Shown: piece by piece, positions 8,257 to 17,464 of the stretch
Layout: each line of letters begins with the position of its first letter
Numbering within the stretch: the first letter of the stretch is position 1
Source of the DNA: Alcanivorax hongdengensis A-11-3
GTDB taxonomy: Bacteria; Pseudomonadota; Gammaproteobacteria; Pseudomonadales; Alcanivoracaceae
Assembly (NCBI RefSeq): GCF_000300995.1
Contig: NZ_AMRJ01000020.1
Location: 1-64,000 of the forward strand
Length of the DNA stretch: 64,000 nucleotides
Direction of reading: 5' to 3'
Translations under genes and position numbers: made by a program
The notes under the pieces: generated by a model
What the model was told of the DNA's origin: nothing
What the model saw: only the letters and a program-made list of their open reading frames with translations
The model's database searches: none

Positions 8257-9318
8257 ATGTCCGACGCATCTGCCTACAGCCGCCACTTCGGCGCCGATGA
8301 TGCCCGCGCCATTCGTGATGCGGTAAAGAAAGACCTGGGCCCGGAAGCCTTCAAATCCCGGCCGAAACGCGCCCTGTGGTTCATTCCCATGAGCGCCATC
8401 ATTGTGGCCAGCCTGGCCGCCATTCTCACCCTGGACCTGCCCTGGTGGGGCAACCTGCTGCTCAGCCTGCTGGCCGGCCATACCCTGGCCTGCCAGGCCC
8501 TGCTGGCCCACGAGGTGCTGCACGGCGCCCTGGGCATGAGCCGGCGCATGCAGGATTTTCTCGGCTGGGTCGGGTTTGGCCCGGCGCTGGTGCCACCGGA
8601 ATTCTGGCGCCGCTGGCATAATGTGGCTCACCACGCCCACACCAACCTGGGCGACAAGGACCCGGACTCCTTCGGCACCATGGTCCGTTATGAAAAACAC
8701 CCCCAGACCGCCAACTTCACCAAGCTGGCCCCCGGGGGCCGCACCTGGTACAGCTTCCTGTTCCTGTTCTATTCCTTCATGTTCCACGCCCAGCTGGTAC
8801 TGCGCATGCAGACCCGCAAGCGCGAGGAGTTCAAGGGCTTCGACCGCAAGAAGGCCATCCGCCAGTCCTACCTGTGCATGGCCGCCTGGCTGACCCTGGC
8901 CATTGTGTCCGGCCCCCTGGCGATCTTCACCGTGTTGATCCCCATGATGATGATCAACTTCATTGGCCAGAGCTATATTCTCACCAACCACATGCTGCGC
9001 CCGCAGATGGACAACAACCACCCGGTGGACAACTCCATGAGCGTGCGCGCCTGGCGCTGGATCGACCCGCTGCACTTCCACTTCAGCCACCATGTGGAAC
9101 ACCACCTGTTCCCCAAAATGGGCTCCGACCAGGCCCCGAAAGTCCGTGCCTGGCTGCAGCAGGAAATGTCGGAGCGCTATGTCTGCCCGAGCCACGTCAA
9201 GGCGGTGGCCATGCTCTACAAGACTCCGCGGGTCTACAAGGATGCTCACACCCTGATCGATCCGCTGAATCCGGAGCGGACCGTGGATGTGATGAAGCTG
9301 CAGGGCCAGCTGGGCTAA
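8257..9318 (+). CDS. Membrane fatty acid desaturase
   Basis: A 353-residue integral membrane di-iron desaturase. All three histidine boxes are present: HEVLH near residue 85, HNVAHHAH near 121 and HHVEHH near 278. Hydrophobic segments lie around 40-80 and 205-240. It introduces a double bond into an acyl chain, with electrons normally supplied by a ferredoxin or reductase encoded elsewhere. An AGGAGAGG ribosome site precedes the ATG. The divergent AraC regulator likely controls it. Confidence 0.9.
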   Translation: MSDASAYSRHFGADDARAIRDAVKKDLGPEAFKSRPKRALWFIPMSAIIVASLAAILTLDLPWWGNLLLSLLAGHTLACQALLAHEVLHGALGMSRRMQDFLGWVGFGPALVPPEFWRRWHNVAHHAHTNLGDKDPDSFGTMVRYEKHPQTANFTKLAPGGRTWYSFLFLFYSFMFHAQLVLRMQTRKREEFKGFDRKKAIRQSYLCMAAWLTLAIVSGPLAIFTVLIPMMMINFIGQSYILTNHMLRPQMDNNHPVDNSMSVRAWRWIDPLHFHFSHHVEHHLFPKMGSDQAPKVRAWLQQEMSERYVCPSHVKAVAMLYKTPRVYKDAHTLIDPLNPERTVDVMKLQGQLG

Positions 9319-9329
9319 TTATTAGCCCA
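9311..9329. other. 19-bp palindrome spanning the desaturase stop codon
   Basis: TGGGCTAAT-T-ATTAGCCCA is a perfect palindrome that includes the stop codon TAA. There is no T-run, so it may be an RNA stabiliser rather than a terminator. Confidence 0.5.
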
Positions 9330-9337
9330 CCGTGGGA

Positions 9338-9397
9338 GCGACGCTCGAGTCGCGAAGGCCAGGTCAAGACAACGCCTGTTCGCGACTCGAGCGTTGC
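9338..9397. repeat. REP-like palindromic element
   Basis: The arms gcgacgctcgagtcgcga (9338-9355) and tcgcgactcgagcgttgc (9380-9397) are complementary except for one base, with a 24-nt spacer. The core acgctcgagtcgcg recurs at about 59168-59181, so this is a dispersed extragenic repeat. It sits between convergent genes. Confidence 0.7.
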
Positions 9398-9422
9398 GCC
9401 TGCAGGAAAGGTCAAACGACGG

Positions 9423-9968
9423 TCAGCGGGTGCACTCGGTCATGGTCTCCAGTACCTGGTCAAAGACAGCCAGGTCTTCCCTGGCAAACAGCACAAAACG
9501 CACCAGCTTGACTGACGTGAGGCTGTCCGCCTTGGCCGCCACGGCATACAGGGCAACCCGGGCCGCCGGGGCCATGGGGTAACCGAACACGCCAGTGGAG
9601 ATGGCCGGAAAGCCGATGGAGGTCAGCCCCGCCTCGTCGGCCAGCTGCAGGGCCCGGCGATAGCAGGCGGCCAACAGCTGGTCGGCGGGTTCGTCCAGGC
9701 CGTAAACCGGACCCAGACAATGGATCACATGCCGGTTGGGCAGGTCGTGGCCGGCGGTGATCACCGCCTGCCCTGGCTGTATCGGCGCCAGCGCCTCGCA
9801 TTCCCGGGCCAGGCCCGGACCGGCGGCGCGATGAATGGCCCCGGCCACGCCACCTCCGGGCCTCAGACGCGCATTGGCGGCGTTGACCACCGCATCCAGA
9901 TCATCCTGACGGGTGATATCCCCCTGGACCGTTTCCAGGGTGACGGCGTGATAGGTGCGTTCTGCCAT
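9423..9968 (-). CDS. Macrodomain protein, probable ADP-ribosyl/O-acetyl-ADP-ribose hydrolase
   Basis: A 181-residue single macrodomain. Diagnostic motifs are QGDIT, VVNAANARLRPGGGVAGAIH and ISTGVFGYP, which form the ADP-ribose pocket; the Asn of NAAN and the Gly-rich loop are intact. Related proteins (YmdB type) deacetylate O-acetyl-ADP-ribose or remove ADP-ribose from proteins. A ribosome site GGGAGAAA precedes the ATG. No ADP-ribosyltransferase toxin is adjacent, so it looks like a housekeeping copy. Confidence 0.9.
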   Translation of the reverse strand: MAERTYHAVTLETVQGDITRQDDLDAVVNAANARLRPGGGVAGAIHRAAGPGLARECEALAPIQPGQAVITAGHDLPNRHVIHCLGPVYGLDEPADQLLAACYRRALQLADEAGLTSIGFPAISTGVFGYPMAPAARVALYAVAAKADSLTSVKLVRFVLFAREDLAVFDQVLETMTECTR

Positions 9969-10003
9969 GACTTTCTCCCTGTCTGGCCTGTGACAACCGG
10001 AGC

Positions 10004-10708
10004 TCAGGACGCCGGCGGCGCGATGCTGGCCACCTCGTGGTCGGTCAGTGCCCGGTACTGCCCCGGCGCCAGCGCCGGATCCAGTGCAATCTCCCCGATC
10101 TGCTCACGATGCAGGGCCACTACCTTGTTGCCCAACGCCGCCAGCATCCGTTTGACCTGATGATAACGCCCCTCGTGCAAGGTCAGCCTTAACGAGCGCA
10201 CGCCCAGGGACTCCGCCGCCGCCGGCAGGGTGGGCCTGTCCTCGCCGCGCAGGGCAATCCCCTCACGCAACAGCTGCAGGTCCGCCTCCGTCACCGGGTC
10301 GGCACAGGTTACCCGGTAGCGCTTGGCGCAGCGCTGGCCCGGGGCGGTCAGCCGGTGTGACCACTGACCGTCACTGGTCAGCAGCACTAACCCGGTAGTG
10401 TCCAGATCCAGTCTCCCGGCGGCGTGAAGGCCCGGGCGCTCGGCGCCTGGCAACAGATCCAGCACGGTGCGGTGATCCGGGTCATCGGTGGAACAGACCA
10501 CCCCCTGGGGCTTGTGCAGCATCAGGTAACGGTGGCCCGGCAATTGCACAGGCTCCCCATGCAGCCACACGGCCTGCCCCGGATGCAGCCGGGTATTGGC
10601 GCGCGGCCGGGCTTCGCCGTCCACGGCCACCGCACCACGGCTGATCAGCTGCTTGACGTCCTTGCGGCTCAGGCCGGTACTGTGGGCAAGAAAATAGTCC
10701 AGTCGCAT
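10004..10708 (-). CDS. rsuA: 16S rRNA pseudouridine synthase RsuA-type
   Basis: A 234-residue protein with an N-terminal S4 RNA-binding domain (MRLDYFLAHSTGLSRKDVK) and a pseudouridine synthase domain. The catalytic motif is GRLDLDTTGL, with the Asp at about residue 101. The RsuA/RluE/RluF subfamily is supported by size and by LHKPQGVVCSTDD; RsuA modifies U516 of 16S rRNA. It lies divergent from rep, 117 bp apart. Confidence 0.85.
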   Translation of the reverse strand: MRLDYFLAHSTGLSRKDVKQLISRGAVAVDGEARPRANTRLHPGQAVWLHGEPVQLPGHRYLMLHKPQGVVCSTDDPDHRTVLDLLPGAERPGLHAAGRLDLDTTGLVLLTSDGQWSHRLTAPGQRCAKRYRVTCADPVTEADLQLLREGIALRGEDRPTLPAAAESLGVRSLRLTLHEGRYHQVKRMLAALGNKVVALHREQIGEIALDPALAPGQYRALTDHEVASIAPPAS

Positions 10709-10825
10709 AGTGCATCATCGGCGGCGGAGACAGGCTGACATGATAACTGACAAGGGGCACTGGAGCGCGCCCCTGTCACTGGTATCATAGCGCTCCGTTC
10801 CACCCCCCGGATAACTCGGAGCCCC

Positions 10826-12847
10826 ATGAGCAGACTCAACCCCCGCCAGCAGGAAGCCGTTGATTACGCGGATGGCCCCCTGCTGGTTCTGGCCGGCGCG
10901 GGCTCCGGCAAGACCAGCGTGATCACCCGCAAGATCGCCTGGCTGATTCAGCAGCGGGGCATGGCGGCCCGGCACATCGCGGCGGTGACCTTCACCAACA
11001 AGGCCGCCCGGGAAATGAAGGAGCGGGTGCAGCAGCTGGTCAGCCGCGACCAGACCCGTGGCCTGATTGTCTCCACCTTCCATAACCTGGGCCTGCGCAT
11101 TCTCAAATCCGAGCTCAAGGCCTGCGGCCTGCGCAATGGCTTTTCCATCCTGGATGGTGCCGATAGCAAGGAAATCCTCAAGGAGATCCTGCGCCAGGGC
11201 GAATCGGAACAGGATCTCAATGCGGTGGATGCCATCCACAAGCGCATCTCCGACTGGAAGAACGCCCTGGTGCTGCCCGAGGAAGCGGTCAGCACCGCCG
11301 ACAGCGACGAGGCCCTGCGCGCGGCCATGGCCTATGGTGGCTATGACCGCATGCTGCGGGTCTGCAACGCGGTGGATTTCGACGACCTGATCCTGATGCC
11401 GGCGCGCATGTTCCGCGAGCAGCCGCGCATTCTGGAAAAGTGGCGCAACCGCATCCAGTACTTGCTGGTGGACGAATACCAGGACACCAACGGCGCCCAG
11501 TACGAACTGGTGAAAATGCTCACCCTGCCGGAGGGCAAATTCACCGTAGTAGGCGACGATGATCAGTCAATCTATGCCTGGCGCGGCGCCCGCCCGGAGA
11601 ACCTGGCACAACTGCAGGAAGACTGGCCGACCCTAAAGGTGGTCAAGCTGGAACAGAACTACCGCTCCACCGGCCGCATCCTGAAAGCGGCCAACACAGT
11701 GATCGACAACAACCCGCACGTGTTCGAGAAAACCCTGTGGTCGGATTTCGGCTATGGCGAACCGATCCGCTTTTCCGCCCTGCGCGATGAAGACGCGGAA
11801 ACCGAATGGATCGCCAGCGATATTTTCCACCGGCGCCTGCAACAGGGCCTCAAGTGGAAGGACTTCGCCATCCTTTACCGCGGCAACTTCCAGTCCCGCA
11901 TTCTGGAAATGAAGCTGCAGAGTCTGTCGATTCCCTACAAGGTCTCCGGCGGCACCAGCTTTTTCTCGCGCAGCGAGATCAAGGACCTGATGTGCTACCT
12001 GAGACTGCTGGTCAACCCGGATGACGACAACGCCTTCCTGCGCATCATCAACACGCCGCGCCGGGAAATCGGCCCCACCACCCTGGAAAAACTGGCCACC
12101 TGGGCCCTTAAACGGGAACAGGGGCTTTACCATGTCTGTGACGACTTTGCCCTCAGCGAAGTCATGGCCCCCAAGTCCGCCGAAAAACTGCAGAAGTTCA
12201 AGGCCTGGCTGGATGCCAAACGGCAATTCTGCTTCGGCCAGAACAGCCTGCAGGCGGTCAACGAACTGATCAGCGACATCGACTATGAAGGCTGGCTGAT
12301 GCAGAACGCCTCCAGCCCGCGCATCGGTGAAAAGCGCATCGAAAATGTCTGGCAGCTGGTACGCAGCATCGAGCGCATGCTGGAAAAACAGGAAGAAGAG
12401 GACGACGGCGCCAGCGACCTGGAAGCGGTGATCAAGAAACTGGTGCTGCTGGACATGCTCGAGCAGCAGGAAGAGGAAGACGACTCCGACCGGGTGCAGC
12501 TGATGACCCTGCACGCCTCCAAGGGGCTGGAATTTCCCCACGTCTACATGATGGGCGTGGAGGAAGAGCTGCTGCCACATCGCACCAGCATCGAGGAAGA
12601 CAATATCGTCGAGGAACGCCGGCTGATGTACGTGGGCATTACCCGCGCCCGCGAAACCCTGGCCATGACCCAGGCGCTGACCCGCAAGCAATACGGCGAA
12701 AAGGTGGACACCTCCGCCAGCCGCTTCCTGGAAGAAATCCCCCAGGAAGATATCGACTATCTGGGCATCGGTGTACAGAAAGACGAACAGAAGGAAGACG
12801 CGGTGGCCCAGGCCAGCATTGCCAATTTACGGGCATTGCTGGATTAG
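10826..12847 (+). CDS. rep: ATP-dependent DNA helicase Rep
   Basis: A 673-residue SF1A helicase. Walker A AGAGSGKT is at residues 23-30. The DEYQDTN box, GDDDQSIYAWRGA, EQNYRS, LMTLHASKGLEF and YVGITRAR motifs all appear in family order. Length and the N-terminus (RLNPRQQEAVDY) match Rep rather than UvrD. Rep travels with the replisome and removes protein roadblocks. It appears intact. Confidence 0.95.
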   Translation: MSRLNPRQQEAVDYADGPLLVLAGAGSGKTSVITRKIAWLIQQRGMAARHIAAVTFTNKAAREMKERVQQLVSRDQTRGLIVSTFHNLGLRILKSELKACGLRNGFSILDGADSKEILKEILRQGESEQDLNAVDAIHKRISDWKNALVLPEEAVSTADSDEALRAAMAYGGYDRMLRVCNAVDFDDLILMPARMFREQPRILEKWRNRIQYLLVDEYQDTNGAQYELVKMLTLPEGKFTVVGDDDQSIYAWRGARPENLAQLQEDWPTLKVVKLEQNYRSTGRILKAANTVIDNNPHVFEKTLWSDFGYGEPIRFSALRDEDAETEWIASDIFHRRLQQGLKWKDFAILYRGNFQSRILEMKLQSLSIPYKVSGGTSFFSRSEIKDLMCYLRLLVNPDDDNAFLRIINTPRREIGPTTLEKLATWALKREQGLYHVCDDFALSEVMAPKSAEKLQKFKAWLDAKRQFCFGQNSLQAVNELISDIDYEGWLMQNASSPRIGEKRIENVWQLVRSIERMLEKQEEEDDGASDLEAVIKKLVLLDMLEQQEEEDDSDRVQLMTLHASKGLEFPHVYMMGVEEELLPHRTSIEEDNIVEERRLMYVGITRARETLAMTQALTRKQYGEKVDTSASRFLEEIPQEDIDYLGIGVQKDEQKEDAVAQASIANLRALLD

Positions 12848-12854
12848 CCTTTGG

Positions 12855-13181
12855 TTATTTGGCGCCGCTCTCCTTGAGCATGTAAATCACCGTGGCGCGC
12901 AGCTCTGCATCGCTGCAATCAAAACAGGTACCGCGAGCGGGCATGGCGTTCTGGCCATGGATGGCGGCGCTCACCAGGCCCTCGAAGCCGTCTTCTTCCA
13001 TTTCATCGGACCAGGCCATGCGGTGGGCCGGCCCCACGCGGGGAGCACCGTTACTGCCACCGGCATGGCATTGCGAGCAATAGCCCCGGTAGATCTGGTC
13101 CGGGCTACGGCTGGCGGTGTTGCCTGGGTCATTACAGGCCGCCAGTGTCAGCACCGCCAGCAGCATCATCAGAAAGCGCAA
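12855..13181 (-). CDS. Small c-type cytochrome lipoprotein
   Basis: A 108-residue protein. The lipobox LTLAAC puts the lipidated Cys at 16, and a single haem motif CSQCH spans residues 35-39. The probable Met axial ligand lies in QNAMPARG. The C-terminal CFDCSD pair resembles cytochrome c5-type domains with an extra disulfide. It ends next to rep and starts 3 bp after the upstream cytochrome gene, so the two are co-transcribed. It likely carries electrons at the outer face of a membrane; its partner is unknown. Confidence 0.88.
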   Translation of the reverse strand: MRFLMMLLAVLTLAACNDPGNTASRSPDQIYRGYCSQCHAGGSNGAPRVGPAHRMAWSDEMEEDGFEGLVSAAIHGQNAMPARGTCFDCSDAELRATVIYMLKESGAK

Positions 13182-13184
13182 GGG

Positions 13185-13661
13185 CTATTCACTCTTGTGG
13201 ATCATGTACTCGATGGCGTTCTGGATTTCCTGCTCCGAACAGTCGCCACACATGCCCTTGGGCGGCATGGCATTGAACCCGTTAACGGCATGCTTGAGCA
13301 GGGTGTCCTCGCCCTTGGCGATGCGCGGCGCCCAGTCCTGCTCGTTGCCGACCTTGGGCGCACCCGCCACGCCGGCGGTGTGGCAGGGGGTGCAGGCACT
13401 GTTGAACACCTGCTCGCCACTTCGCGGAGCCTTGGCTTCGCCGTCCCCGCCGGCGGCGGCCACTTCGCTGGCGCCACAGTCCTTGCCTTTGACACACACC
13501 GAGCCCACCGGCTTGATGCGCTCGGCCACGGCGCGGTCACTGAGGATGGAGCGCTCCCCCAGCGGGTAGGGGGAAATCTCTTCTGCGTTCTTGGCGCTGG
13601 CCGCCCCTGCCACTAGCAGGGTCAGCATTATGGTCAGACCGGCGATGATCCCTTTGCTCAT
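13185..13661 (-). CDS. Cytochrome c5-like periplasmic protein
   Basis: A 158-residue protein with a signal peptide (residues 1 to about 23, ending AASA) and a haem motif CTPCH at residues 90-94. MPPKGMCGDC supplies a Met ligand and a Cys pair typical of cytochrome c5. The segment between the signal peptide and the haem domain holds two further cysteines (CVKGKDC) that could form a disulfide. It is first in a two-cytochrome operon with a good promoter at 13708-13736. Confidence 0.88.
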   Translation of the reverse strand: MSKGIIAGLTIMLTLLVAGAASAKNAEEISPYPLGERSILSDRAVAERIKPVGSVCVKGKDCGASEVAAAGGDGEAKAPRSGEQVFNSACTPCHTAGVAGAPKVGNEQDWAPRIAKGEDTLLKHAVNGFNAMPPKGMCGDCSEQEIQNAIEYMIHKSE

Positions 13662-13707
13662 GCTGCCACCTCTTGTTGTTGGTGTTGCCCGGGCAGTGCG
13701 TCAAAAA

Positions 13708-13736
13708 AGTATACCCACTGTCCCGCCCGGCACCAA
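13708..13736 (-). promoter_or_regulatory. Promoter of the cytochrome pair
   Basis: On the minus strand TTGGTG (13731-13736) and TATACT (13708-13713) are separated by 17 nt, a close sigma-70 match, 47 bp upstream of the cytochrome start. Confidence 0.6.
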
Positions 13737-13745
13737 ACCGGCGCT

Positions 13746-16340
13746 TCAGTCCACCTCGATGCGGGTCAGCGTCAGGGTGAAGCGGCTACCCTCGTTGGGC
13801 TCACTGTCCACCTGAATGCCACCGCCATGCAACTCGGTGACCACCTTCACAAAGCGCAGGCCCAGGCCGGCACCACGGGTGCGCGCGCCACCGCTGGTGC
13901 TGGCGCGGCTGAAGCGTTCAAACAGGTGGGACTGAAATTCCTTCGGAATACCCACGCCCCGGTCACGCACCTCGCAACAGACCTTGTCGTCGCGGGCGTA
14001 CAGGCGAACATCCACGGAGCTGCCCTCGTGGCTGTATTTCACCGCATTGGTGAGCAGGTTGACCATCAACCGCTCCAGCAGCTCGTTGTTGCCGTTGACC
14101 CAGACATCCTGGTCCGGGTCGTATTCGAAGCGCAGGGCGATGTCGCGACTCTGTGCCTGGATCTGCACCTGCTCGATGGCACTTTCCACCACCGCCAACA
14201 TGTCCTGCTCGCTGAGTTCGACCCGCTCCACGGCCTCCACCCGCGCCAGTTGCAGGAACTGCTCGGCGATATTGAGGTTGCGCTGGGCATAGTGGGAAAC
14301 ATTGTTGAGGAAATCCTCCATGGGTGTGTCACCGGGGCTCTGGCGCATCTTTTCGGTGAGCGCCAGCACCGACACCATGGGGGAGCGCAGGTCATGGGAG
14401 AGGAAATCGAGCATTTCCGAGCGCGAACGCAAGGCCTGCTTCACATCGGAAATATCCTTGAAGGAAACAATCAGCATGCGCCCGGGCTTGTCACCGGCAT
14501 GCACCAGCAGAATATCCAGATACAGGTCCGAACCCTGGCGGTTACGGCACTCCACCTGAATGCGCCCTTCGCCCAGTGCCTTCTGCAGCAGCTCGCGCCA
14601 GCTGCTGTCGCGCAGATCCAGTTCCCGGCCCAGCTCCATCAGGGTGTAGTGCTCGCTGTCCATGACACCGGGCTCCATGCCCAGCAGGTAGGACGCCTGC
14701 GGGTTGGCAAACACGATCATGCCGCAGGAGTCGGCGATCACCACGCCCTCGCGCATCTGTGCCAGGGTCACCTGGAAAAAGCGGGTTAGCGCTTCCTGGC
14801 GCTGCTCCTCGCGGCGCAGGCGGTCGATGTGCTTTTCCAGCACTTCGTAGCGCGGCCCACTCACCGGCGTGCGGTTGCGGGTGCGCACCAGCATGGCCCG
14901 CACCCAGTAATCATAGGTATCCGCATCCAGCGCCTGACGCCAGATCAGGCCCAGCTGGTAGCGCACGCCATCCAGCTTGAACACGTAACGCCGGGCCAAA
15001 GGCCCCTGCCAGTCACTGGGACGGGGCACCTCGCCCCCCTGCTCGTTACGGTCCGGACCGATCAACCGCCAGGCCTGCACCGGTAACACCTGGTTGAGCA
15101 TACGGGTCATGGAAGACAGCGGTGCCGGATCAGTCAGACGGCGGTTCAGGTCACTGTATTCCGCCAGCCGTTCCAGGGCATTGCGCATGTAGGACAGGGA
15201 GTATTCCAGCCGCCGCCAGGTCCACAGCGGGTAGGCAATGATCGCCGCCGCCATGGCTGCCGCCGGCGGGAACCACAGCCGCAGGGTAATCAACAGCACC
15301 ATGCTGACCAGCAGACACGCGAGCAGCACGCCACCCACCAGCGGCATGCTCCAGCGTGGCAAGACATAGGGCAGCAACAGCGGTGCCAGTAATGCCAGCA
15401 CACAGCCCAGTATCAGGGTACTGACCGGGTCCATGTGCCGGATCAGCCGGTCATGGCGCAGGGCGTCCAGCAGATTGGCATTGATTTCCACCCCGGCCAT
15501 CAACTCGCCCTGCCCGGCCATGGGCGTTGGCAGCATGTCGCCCAGGCCGGCGGCGGTGGCGCCCACCAGCACGATCTTGTCCTGGATCAGTTGCCGGGGA
15601 ATCAGATCCTGCAGGACCTCCACGGCGGACACCTGCGGGTAGGTGTTGGGACCATCCACATAGGGAATGTAACGGTGAAACTTGCGCACATTGGCCAGGC
15701 CGGAGAACTCCTCGCCCCGATCCGCCGGGTAGAGGTTGTCGGCAATCAGCCCCTCCTGCTGCAACAGGGTCTGGGCGATATGCGGCCACCAGGCCTGGCC
15801 GATACCCGAGCGCATGTAGACCGAGCGGGCCACGCCATCGGTATCCAGCTCCAGGTCAACATGACCCAGGCCGGCGGCGGCACGGGCAAAGGGGGAATAG
15901 GGCAACACTTCGATCAGCTGGCCGCCGGAACGAAGCTGCTCCACATGGACCGGCAAATAGACATGGCCGTTGTTGGCGATGGCCTTGACCAGTTTCTGAT
16001 CCGAGGCCGGATTACTCTGATCCGGCTCGGACAGAATCAGGTCCATCAGCACCGCGCGGGCGCCCATCTGCGTGAGCTTGTTGATCAGCTCGGCATGAAC
16101 ACTGCGATCCCAGGGCCAGCGGCCAATCTCGCGCAGGCTGTATTCATCAATGCCGACAATCACGATATCCGGGGAGGGCGTATCCGGCAGCGTGTGCAGC
16201 AGACTGTCATAGACATAACGGTTGATGAAGGACAGCGCGCCACTGAGTGACAGCAACACACACAAGCCGATCACCAGACCCAGCACCGATACGTGCTCCG
16301 CCAGGTAACGGCGTTGGGACACATCCAACCGTTTGGCCAT
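13746..16340 (-). CDS. CHASE2-domain sensor histidine kinase
   Basis: An 864-residue membrane kinase. After an N-terminal membrane helix (about residues 17-38) comes a large extracytoplasmic CHASE2 domain (about 40-330; IVIVGIDEYSLREIGRWPWDR). Three closely spaced helices (about 335-405) lead to a PAS domain (about 510-620) and a HisKA domain with FLSHDLRSP, where the phospho-His is near residue 650. A HATPase domain with NNELLERLMVNLLTNAVKYS and GVGIPKEF closes the protein. The ligand is unknown. The gene starts 3 bp after the FecR/LysM gene and completes a three-gene signalling operon. Confidence 0.92.
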   Translation of the reverse strand: MAKRLDVSQRRYLAEHVSVLGLVIGLCVLLSLSGALSFINRYVYDSLLHTLPDTPSPDIVIVGIDEYSLREIGRWPWDRSVHAELINKLTQMGARAVLMDLILSEPDQSNPASDQKLVKAIANNGHVYLPVHVEQLRSGGQLIEVLPYSPFARAAAGLGHVDLELDTDGVARSVYMRSGIGQAWWPHIAQTLLQQEGLIADNLYPADRGEEFSGLANVRKFHRYIPYVDGPNTYPQVSAVEVLQDLIPRQLIQDKIVLVGATAAGLGDMLPTPMAGQGELMAGVEINANLLDALRHDRLIRHMDPVSTLILGCVLALLAPLLLPYVLPRWSMPLVGGVLLACLLVSMVLLITLRLWFPPAAAMAAAIIAYPLWTWRRLEYSLSYMRNALERLAEYSDLNRRLTDPAPLSSMTRMLNQVLPVQAWRLIGPDRNEQGGEVPRPSDWQGPLARRYVFKLDGVRYQLGLIWRQALDADTYDYWVRAMLVRTRNRTPVSGPRYEVLEKHIDRLRREEQRQEALTRFFQVTLAQMREGVVIADSCGMIVFANPQASYLLGMEPGVMDSEHYTLMELGRELDLRDSSWRELLQKALGEGRIQVECRNRQGSDLYLDILLVHAGDKPGRMLIVSFKDISDVKQALRSRSEMLDFLSHDLRSPMVSVLALTEKMRQSPGDTPMEDFLNNVSHYAQRNLNIAEQFLQLARVEAVERVELSEQDMLAVVESAIEQVQIQAQSRDIALRFEYDPDQDVWVNGNNELLERLMVNLLTNAVKYSHEGSSVDVRLYARDDKVCCEVRDRGVGIPKEFQSHLFERFSRASTSGGARTRGAGLGLRFVKVVTELHGGGIQVDSEPNEGSRFTLTLTRIEVD

Positions 16341-16343
16341 AAA

Positions 16344-17453
16344 TTACAACGTCAGTATCAAGGCGGCGCCGGCAACGAAGAACAGGACATCCCAATGTTT
16401 TTTGCTGGCAGGCTCGGGCTGTGGCTCGGGTTCCGGTGGCGGCGGCGGTTCATCTGGCACCTGCACAGCCTGCCATTGTTCTTCACCACGCAGCCCGTTG
16501 TCATCCTCTGCGCGTACCAGCAGACGATAATCGCCCGGTTTCAGCGTCTTGTGCCAACTGCCCTGCTGAACGTAATCCTGTTCGAGCAGGGTATCGCCGG
16601 GCTGTTGATACAGCTCCACCCAGTAACCGGCGGCATCGGCCTGGGTCGGCCAGACCGCCTGCAAGTCACCGGGGCGAGTCGTCACTACCACGTCCGGGGC
16701 CGGCAACAGGGCCACCGGCGCCACCGGCGGCTGATCCTGACGCACCAGGGTGCCGAAACCGGCGCCCACCGCCGCGGTCCGGGAACGGGCATCCACATCC
16801 ACCTGCCCTTTCACCACTTCATTGCGGGTGGTGTCTTCATTATCCACTCGCACGTAGTACTGGGTGCCACGCACCGCCGCCGTGGCACCCGGGGTATACA
16901 CCTTGAAAGGTTGCAGGTCCGGGTCCCGGGGGGTGACGCGGTTACGGATGGCACCGCGCTCCAGACGCAACTCGGTGGCGCCACTGTCCTGACCAAGAAA
17001 ACGCCGGTAGCGGTTCACTACCAGCAAGCTGGAGGGTTTGATGATGACTTCGGACTGGTCGGCGAAGCGCAGGCGGGCGCTGCCGGTGGCTCCGGTTTCC
17101 AGCGCATCCCCGAATTGCACGGTATCGCCATTGGCGACCGGATGGGCCGCGCTGCCATCGGTGGGATAGAGCAGCACCTCACCTCGTACCGCTTCCAGCG
17201 AGGCCGGAATCGGTTTTTCCTTCAGCCATTCAACGGGAATGCGCAGGGTGGCGCCCGGTCGCAGGCGGCGCGGGTCGGCCACGTCATTGTGACGGGCCAG
17301 CTCATGCCAGCAGACTTCCGGCTTCTGGGCGAAGCGCTCGCAGACCTTCCACAGGGAATCCGACGGCCTCAGGGTGTACTGCCAATCCTCGCCTGCCCAG
17401 GCCGAGGGAGAAAGCAGGCACAGCAGCAAGGCTGCACGCAACCATACCCCCAT
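16344..17453 (-). CDS. FecR-domain protein with LysM and a C-terminal membrane anchor
   Basis: A 369-residue exported protein. The signal peptide covers about residues 1-20, a LysM-like fold about 22-75 (LRPSDSLWKVCERFAQ), and a FecR domain about 90-205 (VYTPGATAAVRGTQYYV). An Fn3-like beta domain spans about 235-330, followed by a proline-rich linker and a C-terminal hydrophobic helix. The architecture suggests a cell-wall-tethered periplasmic sensor arm. It lies between the response regulator and the CHASE2 kinase with gaps of 11 and 3 bp, so the three products probably work in one pathway. Confidence 0.88.
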   Translation of the reverse strand: MGVWLRAALLLCLLSPSAWAGEDWQYTLRPSDSLWKVCERFAQKPEVCWHELARHNDVADPRRLRPGATLRIPVEWLKEKPIPASLEAVRGEVLLYPTDGSAAHPVANGDTVQFGDALETGATGSARLRFADQSEVIIKPSSLLVVNRYRRFLGQDSGATELRLERGAIRNRVTPRDPDLQPFKVYTPGATAAVRGTQYYVRVDNEDTTRNEVVKGQVDVDARSRTAAVGAGFGTLVRQDQPPVAPVALLPAPDVVVTTRPGDLQAVWPTQADAAGYWVELYQQPGDTLLEQDYVQQGSWHKTLKPGDYRLLVRAEDDNGLRGEEQWQAVQVPDEPPPPPEPEPQPEPASKKHWDVLFFVAGAALILTL

Positions 17454-17464
17454 AAAACATGTCC

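Noticed and set aside
8248-9249. 333-residue minus-strand ORF opposite the desaturase
   Set aside because: It is antisense to the histidine-box desaturase; its His-rich sequence is a mirror effect.
9423-9968. Macrodomain as antitoxin of a DarT-like system
   Set aside because: No ADP-ribosyltransferase gene is adjacent.
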